The notes: generated from the sequence alone by a model not told the origin. A stretch of DNA of 64,000 bases from Lachnospiraceae bacterium (GCA_015057325.1 SVEQ01000004.1:124001-188000), one strand, 5' to 3'; shown: positions 46,230 through 55,849, counted from the first letter of the stretch. Translations and numbers: made by a program.

Positions 46230-47294
46230 ATGAATTTTCATGACAGAAAAGTTATACCACCCAAATACATATATTTATTTATGACGGTTATATGCATTAT
46301 TATGCTTTTGCTTTCGATTGTTTTTGAAAGTCGTTTTTCATTTCTCAAATCGATTACAGGAACAATTGTAACGCCAATGCAGACCGGAGTTAATGCTGCG
46401 GGTTCGTCATTGTATCTGGGAGTTAAGAATAGCAAAGAGAAGAAAGCTCTTATGAAGCAGAATAAGGAGTTAGAAGCTAAGCTTGCTGAGTACAAAGCCA
46501 AAGAAAAGACTTATGAGCAGGAGAAGTACGAGCTCAAAAGACTTCAGGAGCTTCTTGAACTCAAAGAACAATACGTTGAATATAACACAATCGGTGCGCG
46601 TGTAATCGCTACCGATTCTACCAACTGGTTTTATACATTTATTATCGATAAGGGCGAGGAAGACGGTATTAAAGTCGGTTGTAATGTTCTTGCCGACGGC
46701 GGACTTGCAGGTATTGTAACGGAAGTCGGAAACGGCTATTCCAAGGTGCGCTCAATTATTGACGACAACAGCAACGTAAGTGCAAGTATTAGCGGCACAG
46801 ACAGTCTTTGTACTATATCCGGAGATATATCCGCTATGAAGAAGGGATATATTCATATCAATTATATTGATAAGGCTGATGTAATAGAAGAGGGTGCGGA
46901 GATTGTTACTTCTCATGTCAGCAACAAATTCCTTCCGGGTATTTTGATTGGATATGTTTCTGATGTTGAAATGGATTCTAATAATCTTACACAGTCAGCC
47001 AAATGTATTCCTGTAGTTGATTTTTCCAATTTATCTGAAGTTTTGGTTATTACTGATTTGAAGAAAACTTACAGAACCAATTCAAAGAGCAAAAATATAT
47101 ACGACAGCGTAACAAGTCCTGACACACAGGTTCCTGAGGAAACTTCAGAAGAATATGAAACCACAACGGAAGCAGACGATGATAACGATACAGAGGCGAC
47201 AACACAGGAAGAACAAGCAGGTGATTCGTCCGAAGAAACAAGAGAGGACGCAGTAGTGCCTGACGATCAGAATGAACGTGAAGAACAACATTAA
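46230..47294 (+). CDS. mreC: rod shape-determining protein MreC
   Basis: 354 aa. One membrane helix (about residues 10-30), a coiled coil (about 68-112) and the double beta-barrel MreC domain (about 115-275, with GARVIATDSTNWFYTFIIDKG and LPGILIGYV). It organises the elongation peptidoglycan machinery. The last ~65 residues are an acidic Thr/Glu/Asp tail not found in model MreC and probably extracytoplasmic. It starts after AAAAGGACGGAG and lies in order with mreD and PBP2. Confidence 0.94.
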   Translation: MNFHDRKVIPPKYIYLFMTVICIIMLLLSIVFESRFSFLKSITGTIVTPMQTGVNAAGSSLYLGVKNSKEKKALMKQNKELEAKLAEYKAKEKTYEQEKYELKRLQELLELKEQYVEYNTIGARVIATDSTNWFYTFIIDKGEEDGIKVGCNVLADGGLAGIVTEVGNGYSKVRSIIDDNSNVSASISGTDSLCTISGDISAMKKGYIHINYIDKADVIEEGAEIVTSHVSNKFLPGILIGYVSDVEMDSNNLTQSAKCIPVVDFSNLSEVLVITDLKKTYRTNSKSKNIYDSVTSPDTQVPEETSEEYETTTEADDDNDTEATTQEEQAGDSSEETREDAVVPDDQNEREEQH

Positions 47295-47307
47295 TTAGGA
47301 GCTGTAT

Positions 47308-47817
47308 ATGAAAAGATGTATCACAATTGGAATATTGATTGTTGTATGTTTTTTGTTACAGTCAACAGTATTTCATTACATTGAATTAGCAGGCGTAGTT
47401 CCAAACCTGCTTTTAATACTGACCATGTCTTTTGGACTTATGAGAGGACGAAAAGAAGGACTTTTAGTAGGTTTCTTTTCGGGTCTTTTGGTGGATATAT
47501 ACTTTGGACAGGTTTTGGGGCCTTATGCATTTATATATATGACATTAGGCTATGGTAATGGTTTCTTCCACCGTATTTACTACGTTGAAGATGTACTGTT
47601 ACCAATGTTTACAATATCGGTCAATGATTTTTTGTATAACGTAATTATTTACGTGTTTTTCTTCATGCTCAGAAATAAGCTTGATTTTTCTGAGTATATG
47701 ATTGAAATCATTCTACCTGAAATGATATACACAATTTTGATTACGCTTTTCTTTTATAAGATTCTTGTTCGAATCAATTTACGTTTGAAACAGGTTAAAG
47801 AGGCAGACACAATATGA
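47308..47817 (+). CDS. mreD: rod shape-determining protein MreD
   Basis: 169 aa, five or six hydrophobic helices. Family stretches: VPNLLLILTMSFGLMRGRKEGLLVGFFSGLLVD and GPYAFIYMTLGY. MreD is the integral membrane partner of MreC in the elongasome. Its stop overlaps the PBP2 start by 4 bp (ATGA), so the two are coupled. Confidence 0.94.
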   Translation: MKRCITIGILIVVCFLLQSTVFHYIELAGVVPNLLLILTMSFGLMRGRKEGLLVGFFSGLLVDIYFGQVLGPYAFIYMTLGYGNGFFHRIYYVEDVLLPMFTISVNDFLYNVIIYVFFFMLRNKLDFSEYMIEIILPEMIYTILITLFFYKILVRINLRLKQVKEADTI

Positions 47818-50663
47818 TGATTAGAGAATTGCTTCATGCAATAAAAGAGTTTTTAATTGAATATATATCGCACCGTTTGTTTATTGTATCCGTAATATTC
47901 TTTTTGCTTTTTACAATACTTATAACCAACTTGTTCCGACTTCAGATTATTGAAGGACGTGAGCACTTAGAGAACTTCACATACAAGTCCAAAAAGACTA
48001 TTACAGTAGAGGCTTCAAGAGGTAATATATACGATTGTGACGGTAATCTACTTGCATATAACAGATTGGCGTATGCGGTAACATTTGAAAATAACAATCA
48101 GTTATCAGAGGTTGCAAGACAGAATAATGTTACTGAGAACGAAATGAAGAACCTTATTGTCGCTAAGACAATTCATATATTAGAGAAACATAACGATACA
48201 ATAAGCGTTAATTTCCCTTTGGAATATTCCAACGGTTCTTTTAAGTTTACTACATCAACCAATTCGGAGAAGCTTAGATTTCTTGCCGACATTTACGGAT
48301 ACGGTTCTTCGGATGACTTGAAGGATAAAGAAAGAAACTCAACTGCAGAAGATGTATTTAATTATCTGGCAGGAGAGAAGAATTTCAACATTTCGGATGA
48401 GTATGACAAAGAAGAGGCCTTGAAAATCATGAGCGTTCGTTATGCGCTCTGGCTTAACCGATTCCAGCAGTATATTTCTGTTAATATTGCTATGGATATT
48501 AGTGACGAGAGCGTTGCGGAATTGAAGGAAAACAGTGCTGAACTTCTTGGAATTGACGTTGTCGTTGATTCTATACGTATTTATAATGATGCGGAGTACT
48601 TTGCTCATATTATCGGATATATCGGTACCATTTCTACTGATGAAATGAATGAGTACAACGAGAATTTATCTAAAGAGAACAAGTACGACAGCAGAGATAT
48701 GATTGGTAAAACCGGTCTTGAGAAGAAGTACGAATCAACTCTTCGAGGAACTAACGGTATCGAGGAAATCTACGTTGATAATCTCGGTAAGATTATAGAG
48801 CGAAGCGACCAGCAGGATTCGGTTGCCGGAAGAGATATTTATCTTACAATCAACTCAGATTTGCAGAAATATTGCTACGACACACTTGAAAAGGAAATCG
48901 CCAGCGTGCTTCTTGCAAACATCACTGACCAGGAGGTTGATGAGGACAAGACTGTTGATAAACGAATTCCAATATATGATGTTTATTATGCGTTGTTTGA
49001 CAATAACGCGCTTGATATTACACATCTAGCGGAAAAAGATGCAGGCACCTACGAGAAGCAGGTTAATAATGTTTTAAATGAATCCAAAAACCATGCAATA
49101 TCCGAGATTTGTAATATCTTCAAAACAAGCGAAATATCAGATGCCGAGTTAGAGCCGGAATACGAGTCGTACATGGACTACATTTACAAAATGCTGGCTA
49201 ATAACGGCATTTATAATACCAAAAAGATTGACAGTACAGATGAAACTTATAAGCAGTTTGTTGCAGAGGAGATATCGCTTGGTACATTTCTTCACTATGC
49301 AATTAATCAAGGTGCTATAGATATTTCGTCATTTGATCTTTCCAATGATTATTATGATTCAAATGAGGTTTATTCAGCGCTTGTTGATTATGTTAAAAAT
49401 GAGCTTTCTAACGACACGGATTTTAATAAATTGGTTATGAAATACATGATCAAATCCGGTGTTGTTAACGGAACTCAGGTTATTCAGATTATGTTCGAGC
49501 AGAACTTGCTTGATAAGGAAAAAGACAAGGATTACAAAGATTTTGCAAGTGGCAGTTTGTCTGATTATAAGTTTATCAGAAGAAAGATTAACAATCTTGA
49601 GGTTACGCCTGCGCAGCTTGCACTTGATCCGTGTGAGGGTTCCGTTGTTGTAACAGATACCAATACAGGCGAAATCAGGGCAATGGTAAGTTACCCAAGT
49701 TATGATAACAACAGACTTACCAATTCAATTGATGCTGATTATTACGCGAAACTTATTGCTGATAAGACAAAGCCATTGTACAACCGTGCAACACAGCAGA
49801 GAACCGCACCGGGTTCGACATATAAGATGTTAACAACTATAGCCGCAGTAGAAGAGAAGGCGATTGATATTGATACAATAATTGATGCAGAAGGTATTTA
49901 TACAAAGGTAGATCCTCCTGCAAAATGTTGGTATTATCCCGGCAAGCATGGCGAGATTGGTATAGAGGAAGCCCTTGAGGTTTCTTGTAACTATTTCTTC
50001 TACGAGGTTGGTTACAGACTTGGTGGCGGCGAGGATCATTTCTCGGATAATGACGGTCTTAAAAAGCTTGCAAAATATGCTGGAATGTTCGGTCTTGATA
50101 CCAATTCCGGAATTGAGCTTGATGAAATTGACCCTAAGGTTTCTGATGAAACCGTCGTACGAAGTGCTATCGGTCAGGGTACTAATGCCTATACACCTAC
50201 ACAGTTATCAAGGTATGTAACGACAATCGCAACAAGTGGCACATGCTATGACTTAAGTATTATCAAAGAAATAAGGGATATTTCGGGGAATATAACCTAC
50301 GAAAATCCACATACTGTACATGGAACTCTTAATTTTGATAACAAGTTATGGACAACAGTGCATAACGGAATGCGTCGAGTTATTAAGAATCATACGCCTG
50401 AAGATATGATTATCAATCAGATTAAGGTTGATGTTGCAGGTAAGACCGGTACGGCCGAGGAAAACCTTGCAAGACCTGCTCATGCGTTGTTTGTTTCCTA
50501 TGCACCGTTTAATAAACCGGAAATATCAGTAACAACTATTATTCCTTACGGTTATTCATCAGGTAATGCAGAGGAGTTGGCCGGTTTCATTTATGCATAC
50601 TATTTCGACCCGAAAGCATTGGAAAATGCATCAATTACGGGTAACGTAAATATGTCGGATTAA
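47814..50663 (+). CDS. mrdA: penicillin-binding protein 2 (elongation transpeptidase), enlarged
   Basis: 949 aa, far longer than the ~630-700 of model PBP2. One N-terminal membrane helix (about 21-43). The dimerisation domain opens with EASRGNIYDCDGNLLAYN and includes the SRDMIGKTGLEKKYE pattern. A long insertion (about residues 360-600) rich in acidic helices separates it from the transpeptidase domain. Catalytic motifs are intact: S668-T-Y-K671, S724-C-N726 and K877-T-G879. It crosslinks peptidoglycan on the outer face during elongation with RodA, encoded further down. Confidence 0.93.
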   Translation: MMIRELLHAIKEFLIEYISHRLFIVSVIFFLLFTILITNLFRLQIIEGREHLENFTYKSKKTITVEASRGNIYDCDGNLLAYNRLAYAVTFENNNQLSEVARQNNVTENEMKNLIVAKTIHILEKHNDTISVNFPLEYSNGSFKFTTSTNSEKLRFLADIYGYGSSDDLKDKERNSTAEDVFNYLAGEKNFNISDEYDKEEALKIMSVRYALWLNRFQQYISVNIAMDISDESVAELKENSAELLGIDVVVDSIRIYNDAEYFAHIIGYIGTISTDEMNEYNENLSKENKYDSRDMIGKTGLEKKYESTLRGTNGIEEIYVDNLGKIIERSDQQDSVAGRDIYLTINSDLQKYCYDTLEKEIASVLLANITDQEVDEDKTVDKRIPIYDVYYALFDNNALDITHLAEKDAGTYEKQVNNVLNESKNHAISEICNIFKTSEISDAELEPEYESYMDYIYKMLANNGIYNTKKIDSTDETYKQFVAEEISLGTFLHYAINQGAIDISSFDLSNDYYDSNEVYSALVDYVKNELSNDTDFNKLVMKYMIKSGVVNGTQVIQIMFEQNLLDKEKDKDYKDFASGSLSDYKFIRRKINNLEVTPAQLALDPCEGSVVVTDTNTGEIRAMVSYPSYDNNRLTNSIDADYYAKLIADKTKPLYNRATQQRTAPGSTYKMLTTIAAVEEKAIDIDTIIDAEGIYTKVDPPAKCWYYPGKHGEIGIEEALEVSCNYFFYEVGYRLGGGEDHFSDNDGLKKLAKYAGMFGLDTNSGIELDEIDPKVSDETVVRSAIGQGTNAYTPTQLSRYVTTIATSGTCYDLSIIKEIRDISGNITYENPHTVHGTLNFDNKLWTTVHNGMRRVIKNHTPEDMIINQIKVDVAGKTGTAEENLARPAHALFVSYAPFNKPEISVTTIIPYGYSSGNAEELAGFIYAYYFDPKALENASITGNVNMSD

Positions 50664-50664
50664 C

Positions 50665-50693
50665 TTGCCGATTTTTATAATTTGTTATACAAT
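50665..50693 (+). promoter_or_regulatory. possible promoter for minCDE
   Basis: TTGCCG at 50665-50670 and TACAAT at 50688-50693 with a 17-bp spacer; an overlapping TATACA with TGT in front is an alternative -10. It overlaps the 54-bp gap before minC. Confidence 0.45.
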
Positions 50694-50717
50694 GTTTTGC
50701 GTAAAGGATTTTGCCGT

Positions 50718-51506
50718 ATGAAAAACAAAGTTTTAATAAAAGGTAATAAATACGGGATTTCGATAGTACTTGACCCTAACGAAGATTTTGATTCTTTGAT
50801 TAAAGAGTTGGAGAACAAATTGCAATCAGCAGACACTTTCTTTGACAGCAAGAAACAGATCGCTGTCGGATTTGAGGGGCGAGACTTATCAAACGAAGAA
50901 ATTGACCGCATTTTAGATACTATAGAGACACAATCAAAACTTAACATTTCGTATATTATTGATGAAAACAGTGCTACTGAGGAGTATTTCAATTCTGCAA
51001 TCAACAGTTTTGAACAAGAGGCTTTGGATAATGATATTGTAACACCACAGCCTGAATACGCACCTGTTAATGAAGCTGTTTACGAAGATTTTTCTTTATA
51101 TGAAGAGCCTATAGGTTTTGAACAGCCGATAGCCAAACCGGCAGGAATGTTTTACAAAGGAACTCTGCGTTCGGGACAGACCTTAGAAGCAGAAGATTCG
51201 GTTGTTATTATAGGAGATGTCAATCCCGGTGCTTCCGTAATTGCAGGAGGCAATATTGTAATAATCGGTTCGCTTAAGGGAAGTGTAAGAGCCGGAGCAC
51301 TTGGTAATCGCAATTGTTTCGTTATGGCGCTTGCAATGGAACCGATACAGATTCAGATTGCAGACATCATTGCGCGCAATTCTGACAAGAAAGTCAAACA
51401 TGAATTTAAAAGATTCAAACAAGAGCCAATGATTGCTACCGTAATCGATAGCCATATATACATGGAAACGGTTTCAAAGGCGGCAATTCAAGATATAATC
51501 ATATAA
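50718..51506 (+). CDS. minC: septum site-determining protein MinC
   Basis: 262 aa from ATG 50718; the longer frame from 50682 overlaps the promoter. The N-terminal FtsZ-inhibiting domain (1-100) is followed by an acidic linker (GFEQPIAKP) and the C-terminal beta-helix dimerisation and MinD-binding domain (GTLRSGQTLEAEDSVVIIGD, NPGASVIAGGNIVIIGSLKG, RAGALGN). Blocks division at the poles with MinD. Confidence 0.95.
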   Translation: MKNKVLIKGNKYGISIVLDPNEDFDSLIKELENKLQSADTFFDSKKQIAVGFEGRDLSNEEIDRILDTIETQSKLNISYIIDENSATEEYFNSAINSFEQEALDNDIVTPQPEYAPVNEAVYEDFSLYEEPIGFEQPIAKPAGMFYKGTLRSGQTLEAEDSVVIIGDVNPGASVIAGGNIVIIGSLKGSVRAGALGNRNCFVMALAMEPIQIQIADIIARNSDKKVKHEFKRFKQEPMIATVIDSHIYMETVSKAAIQDIII

Positions 51507-51525
51507 CATTTATGGAGGATAAAAA

Positions 51526-52317
51526 ATGAGCGAAGTTATTGTAATCACATCCGGAAAGGGTGGTGTCGGTAAGACAACAACAACAGCCAATGTCGGTACC
51601 GGATTAGCTAAGTTAGATAAAAAGGTTGTATTAATCGATACTGATATCGGACTTAGAAATCTTGATGTTGTTATGGGACTTGAAAACCGCATTGTATATA
51701 ATCTCGTAGATGTGGTTGAGGGAAGCTGCAGATACAAACAGGCACTTATTAAGGACAAAACTTATCCGAATTTGTTCTTACTTCCTTCTGCTCAGACAAA
51801 AGATAAAACATCTGTTACACCTGAACAGATGAAGAAACTTGTTGAAGAATTAAAGAAAGAATTTGACTACATAATTCTTGATTGTCCTGCAGGAATTGAG
51901 CAGGGATTCAAGAACGCAATAGCAGCAGCGGACAGAGCTTTGATTGTAACCACTCCGGAAGTATCTGCTATTCGTGATGCAGACAGAATCATTGGACTTC
52001 TTGAAGCAAACGAGATTAAGAAAACCGATCTTATCGTTAATCGTATTCGTATGGATATGGTTAAACGTGGTGAAATGATGTCTATCGAGGATGTTGTTGA
52101 AATCCTTGCTATAGACCTTATCGGTGCTGTTCCTGATGATGAGAATATTGTTATCTCTACAAACCAGGGACAACCTTTAGTTGGCGATAACTCACTTGCC
52201 GGTAGAGCATATATGAATATCTGTAAGCGAGTATTGGGAGAAGAGGTTGAGTATCTTGACTTAAATGATTCCGGCTTCTTCAAGAAACTTTCAAAATTGT
52301 TCAAAAAGTCAAACTAA
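51526..52317 (+). CDS. minD: septum site-determining ATPase MinD
   Basis: 263 aa. Deviant Walker A GKGGVGKTT (signature Lys K11, catalytic K16), switch DTDIGLRNLDVVMG, and the C-terminal amphipathic membrane-targeting helix FFKKLSKLFKKSN. Oscillates with MinE and recruits MinC. It follows minC by 19 bp with TGGAGG. Confidence 0.97.
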   Translation: MSEVIVITSGKGGVGKTTTTANVGTGLAKLDKKVVLIDTDIGLRNLDVVMGLENRIVYNLVDVVEGSCRYKQALIKDKTYPNLFLLPSAQTKDKTSVTPEQMKKLVEELKKEFDYIILDCPAGIEQGFKNAIAAADRALIVTTPEVSAIRDADRIIGLLEANEIKKTDLIVNRIRMDMVKRGEMMSIEDVVEILAIDLIGAVPDDENIVISTNQGQPLVGDNSLAGRAYMNICKRVLGEEVEYLDLNDSGFFKKLSKLFKKSN

Positions 52318-52335
52318 AGATTGGAGCAAATTATT

Positions 52336-52620
52336 ATGGGATTATTTGATTTATTTAATAAAAAGAAATCCGGAGATTATGCAAAAGATCGTTTGAAATT
52401 ATTACTTGTTTCAGATAGAGCCAACTGCTCGCCGGATATTATGGAACAGATTAAAAATGATATTATTGAGGTTATTTCCCGTTATATGGAAATCGACGCT
52501 TCAGGTCTTGATATTCAGCTTACACAGACAGAGTCTGAAGGAGGCAACGGTACTGTACCGGCATTATATGCCAACATACCAATCAAAGACATGAAGACAA
52601 AGTCAAAACCTGTTAAATAA
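52336..52620 (+). CDS. minE: cell division topological specificity factor MinE
   Basis: 94 aa from ATG 52336 with TTGGAG just upstream; the TTG at 52321 is part of that site. The N-terminal membrane-binding/MinD-binding helix starts MGLFDLFNKKKSGD and is followed by ARDR-like AKDRLKLLLVSDRANCSP, the MinE signature. It releases MinD ATPase. With MinE present, this organism uses the oscillating type of Min system rather than only the DivIVA type, although DivIVA is also encoded here. Confidence 0.95.
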   Translation: MGLFDLFNKKKSGDYAKDRLKLLLVSDRANCSPDIMEQIKNDIIEVISRYMEIDASGLDIQLTQTESEGGNGTVPALYANIPIKDMKTKSKPVK

Positions 52621-52639
52621 TAGTTAGGATGTAATACTA

Positions 52640-53749
52640 ATGTTTGATGAATATCGTCTGCGCAATTACAATTTCAAACTGCTTTTCTTAGTTATTACCG
52701 CAATTATTTTCGGTACGGTAATGATTAACAGTGCTGATAGTTCATACCTTAAGAAACAGTTATTCGGTGTTTTTATGTGTACTATTGGAATGATTGTACT
52801 TTCGCTTATAAGCTATAAGTTTATCAGCAAGTTTCATGTCATTTTATATGCGTTTAATATTATTATACTTGCTGCAGTTTTACTCTTTGGATCTTCTGCA
52901 AATGGTGCTCAAAGATGGATTGGTTCGGATAACTTCATTAAAATTCAGCCTTCCGAGTTTTCAAAAATAATATTGATTATTTGTGCGGCACATTTTTTGT
53001 ATGAACACAGAGATTCAATCAATACTGTTAAAACACTTGTGGGTTATGCCGTATTATGTGCAATTCCGCTTTCACTTATTGTTGCGGAGCCTGATTTGTC
53101 AACAACCATTGATTTATTTGTAATACTATTTATGATGCTGTTTGTTGCAGGATTAAGCTATAAAATAATTACCGTTGGTGTCCTTTGTCTGATACCGCTT
53201 GCAGGTAGTTTCTTGTGGTATATAAGACAGCCCAAACATTTATTTATTCGTGATTATTGGGTTGAACGTATACTTGCACATTTATATCCTGAAGATTTCG
53301 CTTCTACAACAAAATACCAGCAGGACAATTCCGTTATGGCTATTGGTTCGGGTCAGCTTTTTGGAAAAGGACTTAACAGTTCAACTTTAGCTACGGTTAA
53401 AGATGCCAAGCTTGTTTCAGAGCAGCAGACCGACTTCATTTTTTCTGTAGTCGGAGAGGAATTAGGGTTTGTTGGTAGTAGCATTTTAATTGTAATTATG
53501 GGATTAATTGTGTTACAATGTATCAAGACAGCCAGAAAAGCTAACGACGAGCGAGGAATGTTTATTGCAACAGGTGTTGCTGCCTATATTGGTTTCCAAA
53601 CCTTTGTTAATATAGGTGTTGCAACTTCCATACTTCCCAACACGGGACTCCCGCTGCCGTTTATAAGTTACGGTTTGTCCTCATTAGTTAGTGCGTGTGC
53701 CGGAATAGGCTTAGTTATAAATATTTCACTACAACGAAGAAAATACTAG
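52640..53749 (+). CDS. rodA: RodA/FtsW-family peptidoglycan polymerase (SEDS)
   Basis: 369 aa, about ten membrane helices. SEDS signatures: GAQRWIGSDNFIKIQPSEFSKI (with the polymerase loop), LVAEPDLSTT-like IVAEPDLSTTI, QQTDFIFSVVGEELGF and GLPLPFISYGLSSL. The catalytic Asp of SEDS proteins lies in the QPDLGT-like loop, here EPDLST. Placement after PBP2 and Min makes it RodA rather than FtsW. Confidence 0.93.
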   Translation: MFDEYRLRNYNFKLLFLVITAIIFGTVMINSADSSYLKKQLFGVFMCTIGMIVLSLISYKFISKFHVILYAFNIIILAAVLLFGSSANGAQRWIGSDNFIKIQPSEFSKIILIICAAHFLYEHRDSINTVKTLVGYAVLCAIPLSLIVAEPDLSTTIDLFVILFMMLFVAGLSYKIITVGVLCLIPLAGSFLWYIRQPKHLFIRDYWVERILAHLYPEDFASTTKYQQDNSVMAIGSGQLFGKGLNSSTLATVKDAKLVSEQQTDFIFSVVGEELGFVGSSILIVIMGLIVLQCIKTARKANDERGMFIATGVAAYIGFQTFVNIGVATSILPNTGLPLPFISYGLSSLVSACAGIGLVINISLQRRKY

Positions 53750-53763
53750 ATCGGAGGTATATA

Positions 53764-54159
53764 ATGAATATTGGGTTAATTGCACATGACGCGAAGAAAA
53801 AGCTCATGCAGAATTTCTGTATAGCCTATAGGGGAATTCTTAGTAAGCATGATTTGTATGCAACAGGAACAACCGGAAGACTTATTGAGGATGTTACTAA
53901 CTTAACTGTTCACAAATATCTTGCCGGTCACCTTGGGGGAACGCAACAGCTTGGTTCGGAAATTGAACACAATGATATCGATATGGTCATTTTCTTAAGA
54001 GATGCTCAGTCTCCCAAATCACATGAGCCGGATATCAATAATATTTTTACTTTGTGCGACATGCATAATATTCCGTTGGCAACTAATCTTGCAACCGCCG
54101 AGCTGCTTGTCAAAGCATTGGAACGAGGAGATTTAGATTGGCGTGAATTATTTAAGTGA
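53764..54159 (+). CDS. mgsA: methylglyoxal synthase-like protein lacking one catalytic Asp
   Basis: 131 aa from ATG 53764 (RBS GGAGG); the frame is open upstream in rodA. Sequence follows MgsA, which makes methylglyoxal from DHAP: IGLIAHDAKKK, HDLYATGTTGRLIEDVT, and HEPD with H87 and D90 conserved. But the phosphate/catalytic motif GPxGGDQQ is GHLGGTQQ, so the residue equivalent to the catalytic base Asp71 of E. coli is Thr60 (ACG codon, clear in the sequence) and the Pro is His. Activity is therefore doubtful. The 3' end overlaps the next gene by 17 bp. Confidence 0.85.
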   Translation: MNIGLIAHDAKKKLMQNFCIAYRGILSKHDLYATGTTGRLIEDVTNLTVHKYLAGHLGGTQQLGSEIEHNDIDMVIFLRDAQSPKSHEPDINNIFTLCDMHNIPLATNLATAELLVKALERGDLDWRELFK

Positions 54160-55147
54160 TTTTATCAATAAAAAGTTAGTAAAAAATATATTTGTTTATT
54201 GCCTTACATTATTTAGTTGTATAACACTTTTAACAGGTTGTTACTACAAAAGTTATGATGTGTCAGGCAGTTTAAATATTGAAAATAATATGGATTTACC
54301 TATTGTAAGACCTTCGGGGCTTGCAACAGACAATGTTGTTATACCTTATGATTCATTTATATATGATGATAAGGATTCGGATTATGGTGCAGGATTACTG
54401 ATTAACCAGACACAAAACACAGTTGTTTGTGCAGCTAATCCACACAAAAAGATATATCCTGCAAGTATGACCAAGATTCTTACAGCGATAATAGTCATAG
54501 ACGCAATCGAAAGCAAGCAGATTTCGCTAAATGATACAGTTGTAATCAAGAAAAAAATTGAGTTTAATGAAGACAATGTTGGTGTTTTGGGATTACAACC
54601 CGGTGATTATATTACTGTTGATGAACTTCTGCATGGATTATTAATATCGTCTTATAATGATTGTGCTATAGCGTTGGCTCGTTATGTAGGCGGAAATGTT
54701 AGTGATTTTGTCGAACTTATGAATAATAAGGCTGTTGAATTGGGTGCAACTAATTCACATTTTGTTAATCCTCATGGTCTTCATGATAACAATCACTATA
54801 CAACACCTTATGATTTATATTTGATATTCAAAGAATTTCTTAACAAAAAGACACTTATCTCCATAGATAGCAAGAGTACATACTTACTCAAATACTATAG
54901 AGGGGATGAGAAGATAGAACTGGAACTTACATCGACTAACGCATTTTTGTCTAATTCTTTTGATATGCCTACAGGATATCATATTACGGGATGGAAGACG
55001 GGTACTACCGAAAAAGCGGGTAACTGTATTATTCTTGAGTTTGTTAATGATGAAACAAAAGAAAAATACATTTGTCTTGTAAGTAACGCAAAGGATCACG
55101 AGGCATTATATCAAAGCGTTAATAATATGCTAAAACAAATCTACTAA
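54143..55147 (+). CDS. D-alanyl-D-alanine carboxypeptidase (peptidase S11)
   Basis: 334 aa from GTG 54143, overlapping mgsA; the hydrophobic segment ends in LLTGC, so it is probably a lipoprotein. Catalytic motifs of low-molecular-weight PBPs are present: S108-M-T-K111, S170-Y-N172 and K285-T-G287. It trims the terminal D-Ala of pentapeptide on the outer face. The C-terminal anchoring helix of PBP5/DacF types is missing; lipid anchoring at the N-terminus would replace it (inference). An internal start cannot be ruled out, but it would lose the signal. Confidence 0.88.
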   Translation: MNYLSDFINKKLVKNIFVYCLTLFSCITLLTGCYYKSYDVSGSLNIENNMDLPIVRPSGLATDNVVIPYDSFIYDDKDSDYGAGLLINQTQNTVVCAANPHKKIYPASMTKILTAIIVIDAIESKQISLNDTVVIKKKIEFNEDNVGVLGLQPGDYITVDELLHGLLISSYNDCAIALARYVGGNVSDFVELMNNKAVELGATNSHFVNPHGLHDNNHYTTPYDLYLIFKEFLNKKTLISIDSKSTYLLKYYRGDEKIELELTSTNAFLSNSFDMPTGYHITGWKTGTTEKAGNCIILEFVNDETKEKYICLVSNAKDHEALYQSVNNMLKQIY

Positions 55148-55169
55148 ATTATTTATCGGGAGGTCGCCT

Positions 55170-55592
55170 ATGATAGAATTAGTTATTGGTGAAAAGGGTA
55201 AAGGCAAAAGTAAAACACTTGTTGCAAAGGCCAATAATGACCTTAAAGCATCAGGAGCACAACTTGCATATATCGATATTAACAATAAAAATCTTTCAGA
55301 ACTTGATAGCTCAATATCTTTAATCAACGTAACAGAATACAACATCAAATCGACTGAAATGTTTATTGGATTTATGCATGGAATGCTTGTTCTTCATAAA
55401 AATCTCGACAAAGTTTTTCTTGACAATTTTACTTCCGTAGCAGGAGTATCCACAACAGAAGATATAGAGAAAGTTATTAATGCATTAAGTTGGCTTTCAC
55501 AGAAATGTGATGTTGATTTTGTTATTAGTTTGTCTACATCTGAAGATGAATTATCAGACCAACTAAAAGAATTAGTTACAATTTCTTTATAA
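55170..55592 (+). CDS. small P-loop protein of unknown function
   Basis: 140 aa, no membrane segment. It opens with a Walker A-like GEKGKGKSKT (residues 7-16, matching GxxxxGKS/T). A strand ending in DKVFLDNFTS could be Walker B (hhhD). It is short for a nucleotide-binding fold and could be an ATPase core only. No family recognised. It starts 22 bp after the carboxypeptidase gene with GGGAGG and is followed by a bidirectional terminator. Confidence 0.6.
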   Translation: MIELVIGEKGKGKSKTLVAKANNDLKASGAQLAYIDINNKNLSELDSSISLINVTEYNIKSTEMFIGFMHGMLVLHKNLDKVFLDNFTSVAGVSTTEDIEKVINALSWLSQKCDVDFVISLSTSEDELSDQLKELVTISL

Positions 55593-55609
55593 TATGTATT
55601 CAAGAAACC

Positions 55610-55640
55610 ATACTCCGGCAGGATTGTCCTACCGGAGTAT
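55610..55640. terminator. bidirectional terminator between convergent genes
   Basis: ATACTCCGG (55610-55618) pairs with CCGGAGTAT (55632-55640); inner AGGA/TCCT extends the stem across one C-A mismatch, with a 3-nt loop. It separates the P-loop gene (+) from the DUF378 gene (-). Confidence 0.8.
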
Positions 55641-55648
55641 ATTATTTC

Positions 55649-55849
55649 TTAAACCTCTGTTCTCATTCTGCCGTAATATGAAATGGCATATAAACCACCA
55701 ATTCCTACAAGGCCGTAAATGATTCTTGTAAGCATGGACATTTGACCAAACACGGAACTGACAAGGTCAAAATCGAAGAAACCGATTAGTCCCCAGTTGA
55801 TTGCGCCAATTAAAATGATTGTCAAAACAGTGTAATCTAATGCTTTCAT
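55649..55849 (-). CDS. DUF378 family small membrane protein
   Basis: 66 aa read leftward from ATG at 55849, preceded by AAAGGAG; a longer frame to 55972 lacks a ribosome binding site. Two membrane helices and the family hallmark LIGAINWGLIGFFDFDLVSSVFG, shared by DUF378 proteins of Firmicutes. Function unknown. One of only two minus-strand genes seen in the window. Confidence 0.85.
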   Translation of the reverse strand: MKALDYTVLTIILIGAINWGLIGFFDFDLVSSVFGQMSMLTRIIYGLVGIGGLYAISYYGRMRTEV

